A stretch of DNA of 41,652 nt from Anabaena sp. FACHB-1237. Its GTDB lineage: Bacteria > Cyanobacteriota > Cyanobacteriia > Cyanobacteriales > Nostocaceae. How positions within the stretch are numbered: position 1 is the first letter of the stretch; the number at the start of each line of letters is the position of its first letter. The position numbers were made by a program, and so were the translations under genes. Of the stretch, positions 8,850 through 18,130 are shown in pieces. The DNA is taken from the NCBI RefSeq assembly GCF_014696225.1, contig NZ_JACJPV010000035.1, forward strand, positions 1-41,652, given 5' to 3'. Under the pieces are notes generated by a model. It saw nothing but the letters and a program-made list of their open reading frames with translations. It was not told where the DNA came from and did not search any database.

Positions 8850-10256
8850 TTATTTACCAATACAAAACTTACTAAAAATCCGATCTAATACTGATTCAGT
8901 AATTTCTTCCCCAGTAATTTCTCCTAATACATGAATAGCAGATCGTAAATCAATTGTCCAAAAATCTAAGGGTAATTTTTCTCGAATTGTCATTTCTACT
9001 TGTTTTAGGGAAATTTTGGCCTGTGTTAGTGCTGCTGCTTGTCTTTGGTTAATAGCAATATCCACGTTTGCCGCCTCAATTTTATCTTTTTGTACTAGGT
9101 TTAAAATCGCATTCTCTAACTGTTCAATTCCTACATTTTTAGCTGCTGCTGTGAAAATATATGATGATATTAGTGATGAAAATTCCCTAATCTGACCTGT
9201 GATTTTTTCCTGTTCACTACTATTTAATAAATCAATTTTGTTAACTACTAAAATCACAGGCCGATGTTTTACTTGTTGATAAATTTCTTGATCTGTATCA
9301 CTAAAACCCACAGTAGCATCAATAGTAAATAATACTAAATCTGCACTATTAGCTGCATGACGCGATCGCTCAACCCCAATTTTTTCTACTTGATCTACTG
9401 TCTCTCTAATTCCTGCCGTATCTAATACTTGAATAGGTATTCCTCCCACCACTAATTGCGATTCTATAACATCACGGGTAGTTCCTGGTAAGTCTGTGAC
9501 AATAGCGCGATCGCTTTGACTCCAAGCATTTAATAAACTAGATTTACCCACATTTGGTCTACCAACTATGGCCACTTTTAACCCTGTTCTTAGTAATTCT
9601 CCTCGTTCTTTTGTGGCTAATAATTGCTGAATTTCTAAACTAATATTATGAATTTCCGTAATAATTCCTAATTCATTTACAGGAGGTAAATCTTCCTCAA
9701 AATCAATTCTCGCTTCAATTTCTGCTAAAATATCTAAACATTGATTTCTTAATTTACGAATTGGCCGCGCTAATTTTCCCGTAATTCCTGCTAACGCACT
9801 TTGCGCTGCTTGGGGGGATTTTGCTCCCACTAAATCTGCTATACTTTCTGCTTGAGTTAAATCTAATCTACCATTTAAAAAAGCCCTTAAAGTAAATTCT
9901 CCTGGTTGGGCTAATCTGGCACCATTTTCTAAGCATAATTGTAAAACTGCTTGTACTGCAATTATCCCCCCATGACAATGAAATTCTACTACATCTTCAC
10001 GAGTAAAAGAACGAGGAGCTTGCATAATTAATAATAAACTTTCGTCAATAACTTGTTTAGTTTGGGGATGACGAATATAACCGTAAATAATGCGATGACT
10101 CTCCCACAGTTGTCTACCAGGAGCATAAAATATAGTTTGAGCGATCGCCATGGACAGATCACCAGAAACCCTGACAATACCTACACTACCCTGTTGGGGA
10201 ACAACAGCAGTAGCGATCGCCGCAATAGTACCAGTATGAGCTAAAAGTTCAGACAT
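8850..10256 (-). CDS. mnmE: tRNA modification GTPase MnmE
   Basis: This 468-residue protein is the GTPase that, with MnmG, installs the carboxymethylaminomethyl (or aminomethyl) group at U34 of certain tRNAs. It has an N-terminal formyl-THF-binding domain, a helical domain and an inserted Ras-like G domain. The G-domain motifs are GRPNVGKS (232-239), TTRD (259-262), DTAG (279-282) and NKID (339-342). The strictly conserved C-terminal FCIGK ends the protein and supplies the catalytic Cys of the family. Length and motifs are normal. Two HIP1 sites lie in the first codons. It is monocistronic, facing the PaaK-like gene. Confidence 0.97.
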   Translation of the reverse strand: MSELLAHTGTIAAIATAVVPQQGSVGIVRVSGDLSMAIAQTIFYAPGRQLWESHRIIYGYIRHPQTKQVIDESLLLIMQAPRSFTREDVVEFHCHGGIIAVQAVLQLCLENGARLAQPGEFTLRAFLNGRLDLTQAESIADLVGAKSPQAAQSALAGITGKLARPIRKLRNQCLDILAEIEARIDFEEDLPPVNELGIITEIHNISLEIQQLLATKERGELLRTGLKVAIVGRPNVGKSSLLNAWSQSDRAIVTDLPGTTRDVIESQLVVGGIPIQVLDTAGIRETVDQVEKIGVERSRHAANSADLVLFTIDATVGFSDTDQEIYQQVKHRPVILVVNKIDLLNSSEQEKITGQIREFSSLISSYIFTAAAKNVGIEQLENAILNLVQKDKIEAANVDIAINQRQAAALTQAKISLKQVEMTIREKLPLDFWTIDLRSAIHVLGEITGEEITESVLDRIFSKFCIGK

Positions 10257-10641
10257 AAAAATCAGTAATCTGTAATCAGCTATTATAGGACTTACGCAAG
10301 TGTCACATCAAAAATCTTTTGTAGGGTGCGTCATATATCAAGAATCTGTTTATTTACATCATTTATGCTGTCTGAGACACCTTACCAATGTGCTATCATC
10401 AAAGTCGTCTAAAGTTCAGTAAAAATGCCTATAAATTAATAGTTTACTAAAGTAAACTTTAGCTATTACCCTGAAAATTCATTTCCAGGCGCGTGCGGAA
10501 GCTAAATAAATAAGCCATCAGTAGCTTAAATTGACACTTATGAGATCATGCTTTACCCCTACTGACTTGGTAACTCCTTGAACTCCTGACTCTATTTTTA
10601 CTCTATATTTATAGATTATCATCAAAATAGAGGAGTCCACT
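10257..10641. other. Gene-free spacer between mnmE and the Cys-rich small gene
   Basis: It contains the partial element at 10287-10385 and a second dispersed segment around 10440-10515 (TTTACTAAAGTAAACTTTAG palindrome, then a TTCATTTCCAGG segment). A diverged copy of the second segment occurs at 23427-23505. The last 60 bases hold AT-rich sequence suitable for promoters, but I cannot name one with confidence. Confidence 0.5.
10287..10385. repeat. Partial IS-end/MITE copy (GGACTTACGCAAGTGTCAC family)
   Basis: It starts with AGGACTTACGCAAGTGTCAC, is followed by GTAGGGTGCGTCA and ends near a GTCTGAGACAC segment. The same order is found at 33883-33983, where the inner pair forms a clear hairpin. 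It lies upstream of mnmE and shares its outer end with the elements at the window edges. Confidence 0.55.
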
Positions 10642-10854
10642 GTGGAACAAAACATAGAACAAAAAATTAATTGCGCTCAAACCTGTATAAATGGTTGCAT
10701 TTTAGGTGATGGATGTCCCAATATAGAGTTTAGACAAGCAACATCTCAATTTATTGCAGAGACTTCCCTAGATCAAATGTTGGCAATGGCCGAGGAAAGA
10801 CTCAGGAAAAAAATGACAGAACCGCCTAAATGGATACTTCCTGAAGATATTTAA
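10642..10854 (+). CDS. Small Cys-rich hypothetical protein
   Basis: The 70-residue product has four clustered cysteines (CAQTCINGCILGDGC, spacing C-x3-C-x3-C-x5-C at residues 11-25), then an amphipathic helix and a C-terminal tail ending in a WILPEDI segment. The start is GTG, chosen because AGAGGAG lies about six bases upstream. I do not recognise a characterised family; the cysteine cluster could bind a metal ion, but that is a guess. It stands alone, followed by a spacer with a repeat hairpin. Confidence 0.6.
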   Translation: MEQNIEQKINCAQTCINGCILGDGCPNIEFRQATSQFIAETSLDQMLAMAEERLRKKMTEPPKWILPEDI

Positions 10855-10928
10855 TCATATCAGATCCTCAGATATACTAAACACGGCTTGGGTTTGGACT
10901 TTTCCAAAATCACGAAGAACCGATATGC

Positions 10929-10959
10929 GTAGGGGTTTAGCACTGCGCTTTACCCCTAC
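10929..10959. repeat. GTAGGGGTTTAGC-type dispersed hairpin
   Basis: GTAGGGGTTTAG and its near complement CTTTACCCCTAC pair around a short loop. Relatives occur at 14048-14073, 27971-28004, 34781-34801 and 40822-40849, always between genes. It may act as a weak transcript end or mRNA-stabilising stem. Confidence 0.5.
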
Positions 10960-11048
10960 CTGTAGAATCAGATAATTAAGCCGTTTTGAGTATCTGGTTG
11001 TTTATACTAAATCTATACCACAAAAACAGCTACAACACTGATTTATCC

Positions 11049-11054
11049 AGGAGG
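11049..11054 (+). promoter_or_regulatory. Strong Shine-Dalgarno AGGAGG deciding a non-AUG start
   Basis: The perfect AGGAGG lies inside the longest reading frame of the lysozyme-like gene. In that frame the next codons are ATC, ATT and CTG, and the first ATG comes only within the membrane segment. This points to initiation at CTG (spacing six) or ATT (spacing three). Confidence 0.5.
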
Positions 11055-11060
11055 ATCATT

Positions 11061-11741
11061 CTGAAAGACGCACAACCCAAAAAAGGCGTAGAACAGCTTA
11101 TTTTGCCCATAGCATCCGTTTTAGCCTTTGTTTACCTATTTCAGTGGTATATGTTTGATCATATACCTTCATCATTAGAACCAACATTTACCCAATCACA
11201 ACCACCACTAATTATGAAAGGAGGTGATCCATACATTCGCGCATTAATGAGAACAATATCTGCCAGTGAAGCTAATGGATCACGTCCCTATTCTTTATTA
11301 TATGGAGGTAAGCAAGTTAATGATCTTAGCCGCCATCCAGAAATATGTATTCCTATCAATGTAGGACCAAATACAGGTAACTGTTCTACCGCAGCAGGTA
11401 GATATCAAATAATTAATACCACTTGGTATCATATAGCACCTAAATATCATCCCAAACCGGGAAATTTCTTATTGTGGCACAACTACAGTTTTGAAGCAGA
11501 ATATCAAGATATCGTAGTTTATAAATGGTTAACAGATTCCCGCGTTTGGGGAGTAAATATTTCTCAACTATTGCGGGAAAAAAAATTAAAAACAGTTTTA
11601 AAAGAACTTTCTCCCACCTGGACAAGTTTAGGCTATGGTATAGAAAATAACTCTATTAGTCGTTCCTTACCAAGAATATATGAGAAAGTTTTGCAAGAAG
11701 AATTAAATAACTCCCAAAATTTCCCAAATTCTCAAAATTAA
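11061..11741 (+). CDS. Membrane-anchored lambda-R-like lysozyme / lytic transglycosylase
   Basis: The protein has one N-terminal membrane segment (about 20 residues ending in FQWYMF) and then a domain resembling the phage lambda R endolysin. The order is a SEANGSRPYSLLYGG segment, a DLSRHPEI segment, STAAGRYQI, a middle helical part and a C-terminal GYG. Lambda R cleaves the MurNAc-GlcNAc bond of peptidoglycan as a lytic transglycosylase; the Glu of SEAN is the expected catalytic acid. The longest open frame starts at TTG 10986 (251 residues). A strong ribosome-binding site AGGAGG at 11049-11054 sits six bases before CTG 11061 and three before ATT 11058, so a non-AUG start there is more likely. 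The gene is cellular in context, with no phage genes nearby. Confidence 0.7.
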   Translation: MKDAQPKKGVEQLILPIASVLAFVYLFQWYMFDHIPSSLEPTFTQSQPPLIMKGGDPYIRALMRTISASEANGSRPYSLLYGGKQVNDLSRHPEICIPINVGPNTGNCSTAAGRYQIINTTWYHIAPKYHPKPGNFLLWHNYSFEAEYQDIVVYKWLTDSRVWGVNISQLLREKKLKTVLKELSPTWTSLGYGIENNSISRSLPRIYEKVLQEELNNSQNFPNSQN

Positions 11742-11819
11742 TTCCTGCAAAAATATTAATTTTTCTAAATGATCATGAATATCTGATACAATTTGTAAGG
11801 TTTCTATAAGCTCTGAGCA

Positions 11820-12845
11820 ATGGGATCAACTGGTGTAAGGATCGCAATTGACGCGATGGGAGGAGATTTTGCCCCCCAAGAAATAGTAGCTGGCGCACTG
11901 CGAGCTAAAGAAGAATTAGACGTAAGTATTTTGTTGGTGGGTAATCCTCAACAAATAGAAGCAGTGATGCCCTCAAAAACGAATCTGAAAGGGGTGGAAA
12001 TAGTTCCAGCAGAAGAAGTAATCGCTATGGATGAAGAACCTTTAAATGCCGTGAGGCGGAAAAGAAAGGCTTCCATCAATGTAGCGATGGACTTAGTTAA
12101 AAATAAACAAGCAGATGCCGTATTTTCTGCTGGCCACTCTGGGGCAGCTATGGCATCAGCTTTGTTGCGTTTAGGAAGATTACGGGGAATAGACAGGCCA
12201 GCCATAGGTACAGTATTTCCTACTATTATTGCAGGTAAGCCTGTAATGATCCTGGATGTAGGCGCGAATGTAGACTGTCGGCCTAAATTTCTCGAACAAT
12301 TTGCTGTCATGGGTTCGATTTATAGTCAGTATGTTTTGGGAACAGAATCACCCAAGGTAGGATTATTAAATATCGGCGAAGAAGACACTAAAGGTAATGA
12401 TTTAGCCCTGCGCGCCCATGAACTTTTAAGAGAAAATGCTCAGATTAATTTTGCCGGGAACGCTGAAGGGCGTGATGTTCTCTCCGGTGACTTTGATGTG
12501 ATTGTCTGTGATGGTTTTGTGGGTAATGTATTATTAAAATTTGCTGAATCTCTCGGTTCTGTAATTTTGCAAATTCTAAGGGAAGAACTACCCCAAGGTA
12601 TTAGGGGACAAATAGGTACAGCACTATTAAAACCTAACCTAAAGCGCATTAAACAACGTATGGATCATGCAGAACATGGTGGCGCATTGTTGTTAGGTGT
12701 GGGGGGAATATGTTTTATTGGCCATGGTAGTTCTCAAGCACCTTCTATTTTTAGCGCTATTCGTATGGCCAAAGAAGCGGTAGATAATCAGGTATTGGCA
12801 AGACTCCAATCCCAATCTAATATCCTGCAAAATGAAAGTAGTTAG
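11820..12845 (+). CDS. plsX: Phosphate acyltransferase PlsX
   Basis: This 341-residue protein converts acyl-ACP and phosphate to acyl-phosphate, the donor for the first acylation of glycerol-3-phosphate. It has the family N-terminus with AIDAMGGDFAP, a central SAGHSGAAMA segment, ILDVGANVDC, and the C-terminal HGGALLLGVGG. Its length is typical. It begins the conserved cyanobacterial order plsX-fabH-fabD, linking phospholipid synthesis to fatty acid initiation. The ATG is followed by a GSTGVRIAID N-terminus, as in homologues. The gap to fabH (183 bases) is filled by heptad repeats. Confidence 0.96.
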   Translation: MGSTGVRIAIDAMGGDFAPQEIVAGALRAKEELDVSILLVGNPQQIEAVMPSKTNLKGVEIVPAEEVIAMDEEPLNAVRRKRKASINVAMDLVKNKQADAVFSAGHSGAAMASALLRLGRLRGIDRPAIGTVFPTIIAGKPVMILDVGANVDCRPKFLEQFAVMGSIYSQYVLGTESPKVGLLNIGEEDTKGNDLALRAHELLRENAQINFAGNAEGRDVLSGDFDVIVCDGFVGNVLLKFAESLGSVILQILREELPQGIRGQIGTALLKPNLKRIKQRMDHAEHGGALLLGVGGICFIGHGSSQAPSIFSAIRMAKEAVDNQVLARLQSQSNILQNESS

Positions 12846-12852
12846 TCTTCAA

Positions 12853-13008
12853 CAATTTGTCATTTGTCATGAGTCTGAATAACAGGAAACAAGCCAAATC
12901 AGGAAACATTTATAAAAATGTTGATAATTTATGATAAGTTTGTTAACTATTATACATATTTTCTCAATAAATGACAATTGACAACTGACAAATGACAAAT
13001 GACAATTG
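12853..13008. repeat. Heptad short tandem repeats forming a large inverted repeat
   Basis: The arms 12853-12870 (TTTGTCATTTGTCAT) and 12991-13008 (ATGACAAATGACAATT) are inverted copies. The right arm belongs to a longer run of seven-base units of the type AATGACA from 12970 to 13009. Such heptad repeats are common between genes of filamentous cyanobacteria. Here they lie between plsX and fabH and could form a hairpin in the mRNA. Confidence 0.6.
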
Positions 13009-13028
13009 ATCCTTGGAGAGATTAAAGA

Positions 13029-14030
13029 GTGCAAAATTTATTTAATGGTATTGCCATTACAGGCAGTGGTTCAGCAGTACCCCAGACTTGTTTAACCAAC
13101 GAAAATTTAACTCAGATAGTAGACACATCTGATGAATGGATTACTACGAGAACTGGCATCAAAGAACGTAAAATAGCCTTAGCACCAGAATCATTAACAT
13201 CCCTGGCTACAGCCGCTAGTCAACAAGCCTTAGCCGCAGCAGGTATTACCGCAGCAGATATTAATTTAATATTACTAGCTACGTCCACACCAGATGATTT
13301 ATTTGGTACAGCTTGTCGGGTACAAAATGAATTAGGTGCAATTAAAGCCGTAGCATTTGATCTAACAGCCGCTTGCTCAGGATTTGTGTTTGGTTTAGTC
13401 ACTGCTGCACAATACATTAAAACGGGAGTCTATGAGAATGTACTCTTAATTGGGGCGGATATCCTCTCTCGCTGGGTAGATTGGGAAGATAGAGGCAGTT
13501 GTGTGTTATTTGGTGATGGGGCTGGAGCAGTAGTGATACAGGCAAATAAGAGCGATCGCCTGTTAGGATTCACTTTAAAGAGTGACGGTACACAAAATCA
13601 ATACCTGAACCTAAACTACAAAGGTACAACCCAGGAATTAAACTCATCAGAAATTCAAGTAACCCAGGGAAAATTTCACCCCATTACCATGAATGGTAGA
13701 GAAGTTTACCGTTTTGCTGTGCAGAAAGTCCCTGAAGTTATTGATAAAACTCTATTTACAGCCCATCTTCAAGCTGAAGATATAGATTGGTTAATCTTAC
13801 ACCAAGCCAATCAAAGAATAATTAATGCTGTAGCCGAACGTTTAGAAATTCCTCAGCATAAGGTAATTAGTAACGTAGCTAATTATGGTAATACCTCTGC
13901 TGCATCCATACCCCTAGCACTAGATGAAGCCGTGAGACAGGGAAAAATCCAGTGTGATGATATAATAGCTATCTCTGGTTTTGGCGCTGGACTTAGCTGG
14001 GGTGCAGCTATCTTTAAATGGGGGCGATAA
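13029..14030 (+). CDS. fabH: 3-oxoacyl-ACP synthase III
   Basis: This 333-residue enzyme condenses acetyl-CoA with malonyl-ACP to start fatty acid synthesis. The catalytic triad is visible: C116 in DLTAACSGFVFG, H258 in LILHQANQRI and N288 in VANYGNTSAAS. The terminal G-rich FGAGLSWGAA is also typical. It starts at GTG, supported by GGAGAG about ten bases upstream and by the homologous N-terminus GIAITGSGSAVP. It lies between plsX and fabD. The gaps on both sides hold repeats, so cotranscription is likely but not shown. Confidence 0.97.
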   Translation: MQNLFNGIAITGSGSAVPQTCLTNENLTQIVDTSDEWITTRTGIKERKIALAPESLTSLATAASQQALAAAGITAADINLILLATSTPDDLFGTACRVQNELGAIKAVAFDLTAACSGFVFGLVTAAQYIKTGVYENVLLIGADILSRWVDWEDRGSCVLFGDGAGAVVIQANKSDRLLGFTLKSDGTQNQYLNLNYKGTTQELNSSEIQVTQGKFHPITMNGREVYRFAVQKVPEVIDKTLFTAHLQAEDIDWLILHQANQRIINAVAERLEIPQHKVISNVANYGNTSAASIPLALDEAVRQGKIQCDDIIAISGFGAGLSWGAAIFKWGR

Positions 14031-14047
14031 AATTAGTCAGCCGTCAG

Positions 14048-14073
14048 TAGGGGTTTAGCAATGCTAAACCCTA
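14048..14073. repeat. Perfect palindromic hairpin GGGTTTAGCA-TGCTAAACCC
   Basis: An almost uninterrupted palindrome with ten-base stems lies between fabH and fabD. The same core recurs at 34781-34801 and, diverged, at several other spacers. Lacking a T-run, it is not a classical terminator; it is better seen as a dispersed repeat. Confidence 0.6.
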
Positions 14074-14121
14074 GAAGTTACGAGTCATACCAATTACCAA
14101 TCTTTGTAAAATAACCAAGAA

Positions 14122-15012
14122 ATGACAAAAACTGTATGGGTATTCCCCGGGCAAGGTTCACAAGCCTTGAACATGGGAATGGAATTATTAGAAGTGCCCT
14201 GTGCTAAAGCAAAGTTCTCTCAAGCTGAAGAAATTTTAGGTTGGTCTGTCATAGATATCTGTCAAAGTAATATAGATACACTATCACGCACATTATACAC
14301 ACAACCATGTTTATACGTAATTGAAAGTATTTTGTCCGACTTATTGCTAGAAAAAGGACATCGGCCAGATCTAGTTGCCGGTCATAGTTTAGGTGAATAT
14401 ACTGCATTATACACTGCTGGCGTTTTTGATTGGGCTACGGGTTTACACTTAATTAAACAACGTGCTGAAATCATGGATAATACATCTGGAGGCTTAATGG
14501 CCGCCCTATTGAACTTTGATCAAGCACAATTAGCGCAAGTAATTAAAGATACACCTAATGTAGTTCTAGCTAATGATAATAGTCCTGCACAAGTTGTCAT
14601 TTCGGGAACACCAGAGGCAGTAAAAACTGTCATGTCTCAAGTTAAAGCTAAACGTGCCCTGCCATTAAAAGTTTCTGGGGCTTTTCATTCCCCATTGATG
14701 AATGCTGCGGCCACACAATTCCAGGAAGTTCTGGATACAGCAACTTTTAAAACTGCGGTTTGTCCAGTTTTATCTAATGTAGATCCAAATCCTGAAATAG
14801 ATGCAGATATTTTAAAAGCACGCCTTAGTCAACAAATGACAGGTTCAGTACGCTGGCGAGAAATTGCTTTACAACTACCAGAAAATGGAATTGGAAAAGT
14901 GATAGAAATTGGACCTGGTAACGTATTAACAGGATTAGTTAAACGTACTGTAGAAGGACTAATATTAGTAAATATTCGTAATTTGCCAGAACTAGAGAAT
15001 TACAGTAGCTAA
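14122..15012 (+). CDS. fabD: Malonyl-CoA:ACP transacylase
   Basis: This 296-residue transferase moves malonyl from CoA to ACP, supplying the extender unit for FabH and later condensing enzymes. It begins with the FPGQGSQ motif (8-14) and carries the nucleophile S89 in GHSLG (87-91). H189 in GAFHSPLM completes the catalytic pair. Length and start ATG are normal. It is the third gene of the plsX-fabH-fabD run; the plsC gene that often follows in other cyanobacteria is absent here, and a DUF3611 gene takes its place. Confidence 0.97.
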   Translation: MTKTVWVFPGQGSQALNMGMELLEVPCAKAKFSQAEEILGWSVIDICQSNIDTLSRTLYTQPCLYVIESILSDLLLEKGHRPDLVAGHSLGEYTALYTAGVFDWATGLHLIKQRAEIMDNTSGGLMAALLNFDQAQLAQVIKDTPNVVLANDNSPAQVVISGTPEAVKTVMSQVKAKRALPLKVSGAFHSPLMNAAATQFQEVLDTATFKTAVCPVLSNVDPNPEIDADILKARLSQQMTGSVRWREIALQLPENGIGKVIEIGPGNVLTGLVKRTVEGLILVNIRNLPELENYSS

Positions 15013-15013
15013 C

Positions 15014-15116
15014 GGGTGATTGGTGATTGGTGATTTCTTTCTTGTAAGATAATAACTAAATGAGTTTACATTAGTTTACCAGTAAAGTGTTACCTATCAC
15101 CCATTACCCATTACCC
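15014..15116. repeat. Heptad tandem repeats with inverted arms
   Basis: The left arm 15014-15034 is GGGTGATTGGTGATTGGTGA (seven-base period TGATTGG). The right arm 15096-15116 is TCACCCATTACCCATTACCC, a diverged inverted copy of the same period. It fills the spacer between fabD and the DUF3611 gene. Confidence 0.6.
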
Positions 15117-15129
15117 ATTTTTAATTGCT

Positions 15130-15699
15130 ATGTCACAAAGTTCAGAAACCCCATCATCTAATATTAGAGCGATCGCCCAAAAATTTCGCCTTATCGGTTG
15201 GATTAGTTTTTGGACGCAGTTAGTATTAGGAGTAGTTTCCAGCGTCATATTACTGACATTTAGTATATCCAGTCAAAAACCCAATAGCGCAGGAAGTAAC
15301 CCCGGTACAGCTTTTGGTGTATTTCTAGCTATCTGTGGATTAATTATGTTAGGAATAGGTATATACATAGCTTTTAGATATACTAGAGTTGGTTTAGAAT
15401 TAGAATCTAGTAACCCTAATAATCGTCCTCGTAGAAGCGAGACAGTACAAGTATTGCGTTTAGGATTATGGGTAAATTTAGGCGGAGTTTTGGCTACACT
15501 ATTAGGATCATTAGCAATAGTGGGAGTGTTAACATCGAGAGCAATTACACAAACACAGTTTTTCTTTGCTCCACAAAATAACCAACCCTTCATTAGCGGT
15601 TTAGATATGTTTGTCGTCCAGTCTAATCTCAACACAATTCTAGCTCATTTTACAGGTCTATTAGCGTCCTTATGGTTAATTAACCGTATTACTAAGTAA
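15130..15699 (+). CDS. DUF3611 family membrane protein
   Basis: This 189-residue protein has a short polar N-terminus, membrane segments at about 22-48, 62-82, 112-135 and 165-185, and a cytoplasmic loop with LELESSNPNNRPRRSETV between helices two and three. This pattern matches DUF3611, a family of cyanobacteria and plastids with no assigned function that I know of. The gene follows fabD after a repeat-filled gap of 117 bases on the same strand. Confidence 0.7.
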   Translation: MSQSSETPSSNIRAIAQKFRLIGWISFWTQLVLGVVSSVILLTFSISSQKPNSAGSNPGTAFGVFLAICGLIMLGIGIYIAFRYTRVGLELESSNPNNRPRRSETVQVLRLGLWVNLGGVLATLLGSLAIVGVLTSRAITQTQFFFAPQNNQPFISGLDMFVVQSNLNTILAHFTGLLASLWLINRITK

Positions 15700-15726
15700 T
15701 TGAAAATTGACGGTGATTGGAATATT

Positions 15727-16311
15727 CTAATCTTTGAAAATAGGTAGTTCTAAAATAAATCCAGGTAAAACATTTTCTCCAGATAAAATTTTTGGTAATA
15801 ATACTATTTCTACAGATTGATTTTGACGATAAATTTCTACTTGTTGATTTTGAAGATCAATTAACCAACCTAAACGTAAACCACTATGAATATATTCCCC
15901 CACTTTCTCCTGTAATTGACTCAAAGAATCAGTGCGCGATCGCAATTCTATCACAAAATCAGGACAAATTTTAGGAAACCTTTACTGTTCTTCAACACTT
16001 AAAGATTCCCAGCGTTCATTAGCTATCCAAGCCACATCAGGAGAACGTTTACCACCATGAGGTAGAATAAAAACAGTGGAAGAACTAAATACTTTTCCGA
16101 GTTTATTTTGAAGATTCCATAACCAAACATAACCATTAAAATCTGATTCTCTATTAACACTAATTGCACCAACTGGAGGCATAATTATTAATTCCCCTTT
16201 AGCAGTTTGTTCAAGTTTCCAATCTTCGTTAATTTGACATAGCTGATAAAATTGATCATCATTTAAACCTACATTTTTGATATTTAAAACAACCGCTTCA
16301 GATGTCATCAT
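15727..16311 (-). pseudogene. Uma2-family (DUF820) endonuclease-like gene with an in-frame stop
   Basis: Two open segments, 16311-15982 and 15981-15727, lie in the same frame and together form one Uma2 protein of about 195 residues. The first contains the family GELIIMPPVG and the HGGKRSPDVAWI segments (the nuclease-fold Asp). The second continues directly with RFPKICPDFVIELRS and ends with LPGFILELPIF. A single TAA at 15982-15984 separates EEQ from RFP, as expected from a CAA-to-TAA change. Uma2 proteins are PD-(D/E)xK-like and abundant in cyanobacteria, with unclear roles. Unless the stop is read through, the gene is inactive; a sequencing error is also possible. Confidence 0.8.
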
Positions 16312-16765
16312 TGCTGATAATCTCCTTAAAGTTACGGAAATTGACTTGAGAGAGAAAACCCATATTCTATTAAATTATAGCGTTTCCTCGTTTAATGAAG
16401 TACAAAATTATCTGCGTGTATCTGCGTTTAATTACTACAGTTTGTAACTTACTTGTATTGCTTGTATGGAAATGGCTATATTATTTTTGTTGGGTTTCAC
16501 TGCGTTTTACCCAGCCCATCATTGTAACAATTTTTAGCAAGATTTTTTGGTGTGACACTTGCGTAAGTCCTCAATTCCTAACATAGCATTGGTTTGAGGT
16601 AACATTGACTGAAGAAACAAAACCCAACATTTTATCAATTTAACCCCTGGAGGACTTTTTGAGGTTGCAGTGACGCTTAACCCAACCTACAATTTTATGG
16701 TTTAGCAGGTTTTAGCATTGCTAAAGCCCTATCATCAATGTACAAAAACTTACCAAAACTAACAA
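16312..16765. other. Gene-free spacer before serS, mostly repeats
   Basis: It contains an IS-end copy at 16552-16571, a GGGTTTCACTGCGTTTTACCC hairpin-type repeat near 16491-16513 and a GGTTTTAGCATTGCTAAAGCC stem near 16706-16727. An open frame at 16395-16586 overlaps these repeats and has no family resemblance or ribosome-binding site. The serS promoter should lie at its right end, but I could not choose a hexamer pair. Confidence 0.5.
16552..16571 (-). repeat. IS-end copy GGACTTACGCAAGTGTCAC
   Basis: Read on the minus strand this is the same terminus as at 10287 and 33883, preceded by AATTG like the copy at 6783. The body of the element, to the left, does not match those copies beyond the end. 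Confidence 0.5.
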
Positions 16766-18046
16766 ATGCTGGATATTAAACAAATTAGAGAAAACCCCCA
16801 ACTCGTACAAGAGAAATTAAACAGCCGTAACGGTAAATACGACATTCAACCTATATTAGATTTAAGCCAACAACAACGGGAATTAGAAGGTAAACGCAGT
16901 CAACTACAAGCCCGCAGCAACGAAATTGGCAAATTAGTGGGTCAAAAAGTAAAATCTGGAGTTGATCCTCAAAATCCAGAAATACAAGCCTTAAAGGACG
17001 AAGGAAACGCCATTAAGACCACATTAAGTGACTTAGAACCCCAGGAAAAAGAGTTAAAAACCCAAATTCACGAATTACTGTTAGCGCTTCCGAATTTACC
17101 CAGTGATTTTACACCCCTTGGTAAAAGTGAAGACGATAACCAAGAAGTGAGAACATGGGGAGATGAATATAAACCCACAAATGCCGATATTTTACCACAT
17201 TGGGAAATCGGTGAAAAATTGGGTATTTTGAACTTTGAAAGAGCGGTAAAAATTGCCCAAAGTCGGTTTGTCAGTCTTATCGGTGCGGGTGCGGCTTTAG
17301 AAAGAGCGTTAATTCAATTTATGCTGTCTCAACATATTGAGAATGGGTATATTGAAGTGAGTCCACCGTTGTTAGTTAATACAGATTCTTTAACAGGAAC
17401 TGGACAATTACCAAAGTTTGCGGAAGAAAGTTTTAAATGTGCAGATGATGATTTATGGTTAATTCCTACTGCGGAAGTTCCCGTTACAAATTTTTATCGG
17501 GGGGAAATTTTAAGCGCGGAAGAATTACCGATTTATCACTGTGCTTATACTCCTTGTTTTCGGCGAGAAGCGGGAAGTTATGGACGGGATATGCGGGGTT
17601 TAATTCGGTTGCATCAATTCAATAAAGTGGAGTTGGTGAAGTTAGTAAAACCGGAAGATTCCTTTGAGGAATTAGAGAAGTTATTAGCAAGTGCTGAGGG
17701 GATTTTACAGGCTTTAAAATTGCCTTATCGAGTGATTAATTTATGTACTGGAGATTTAGGGTTTTCGTCCACAAAAACTTATGATTTAGAGGTATGGTTG
17801 CCATCTTCTGGGAAGTATCGAGAGATTTCTAGTTGTTCTAATTGTGTGGATTTTCAAGCCAGAAGGGCGGATATTCGGTTTAAGGAAGCGGGGAAGAAAG
17901 GGACGCAGTTTGTACATACTTTAAATGGTTCTGGTTTAGCTGTGGGTAGGACTATGGCGGCCATTTTGGAGAATTATCAGCAAGCTGATGGGACGATTAA
18001 AGTACCGGAGGTTTTGCAGGTTTATTTGGGTAGGGTGGTGTTGTAG
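16766..18046 (+). CDS. serS: Seryl-tRNA synthetase
   Basis: This 426-residue class II synthetase charges tRNA-Ser. It has the N-terminal helical hairpin (about residues 25-110, rich in Q, E and K) that contacts the long variable arm of tRNA-Ser. Then come motif 2 ([20 protein letters not shown]) and motif 3 ([18 protein letters not shown]). Length is typical. No T-box or other leader regulation is evident. It stands alone; the next gene is unrelated. Confidence 0.97.
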   Translation: MLDIKQIRENPQLVQEKLNSRNGKYDIQPILDLSQQQRELEGKRSQLQARSNEIGKLVGQKVKSGVDPQNPEIQALKDEGNAIKTTLSDLEPQEKELKTQIHELLLALPNLPSDFTPLGKSEDDNQEVRTWGDEYKPTNADILPHWEIGEKLGILNFERAVKIAQSRFVSLIGAGAALERALIQFMLSQHIENGYIEVSPPLLVNTDSLTGTGQLPKFAEESFKCADDDLWLIPTAEVPVTNFYRGEILSAEELPIYHCAYTPCFRREAGSYGRDMRGLIRLHQFNKVELVKLVKPEDSFEELEKLLASAEGILQALKLPYRVINLCTGDLGFSSTKTYDLEVWLPSSGKYREISSCSNCVDFQARRADIRFKEAGKKGTQFVHTLNGSGLAVGRTMAAILENYQQADGTIKVPEVLQVYLGRVVL

Positions 18047-18130
18047 TTTAGGGGTTTTGTAGAGGCGTTTTTGGGGTGCGTCTCTACATGGGTTTTAATA
18101 CATCTCAGGTTATCTATCTTTTTCTTATTT

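Noticed and set aside
11948..12649. Antisense open frames within plsX
   Set aside because: They are shadows of a strongly supported gene.
12970..13009. Regularly repeated short units considered as a CRISPR array
   Set aside because: The units are seven bases with no unique spacers; this is a heptad tandem repeat. No cas genes are present.
16395..16586. 63-codon open frame upstream of serS
   Set aside because: It overlaps repeat hairpins and an IS end, and the composition is not protein-like.
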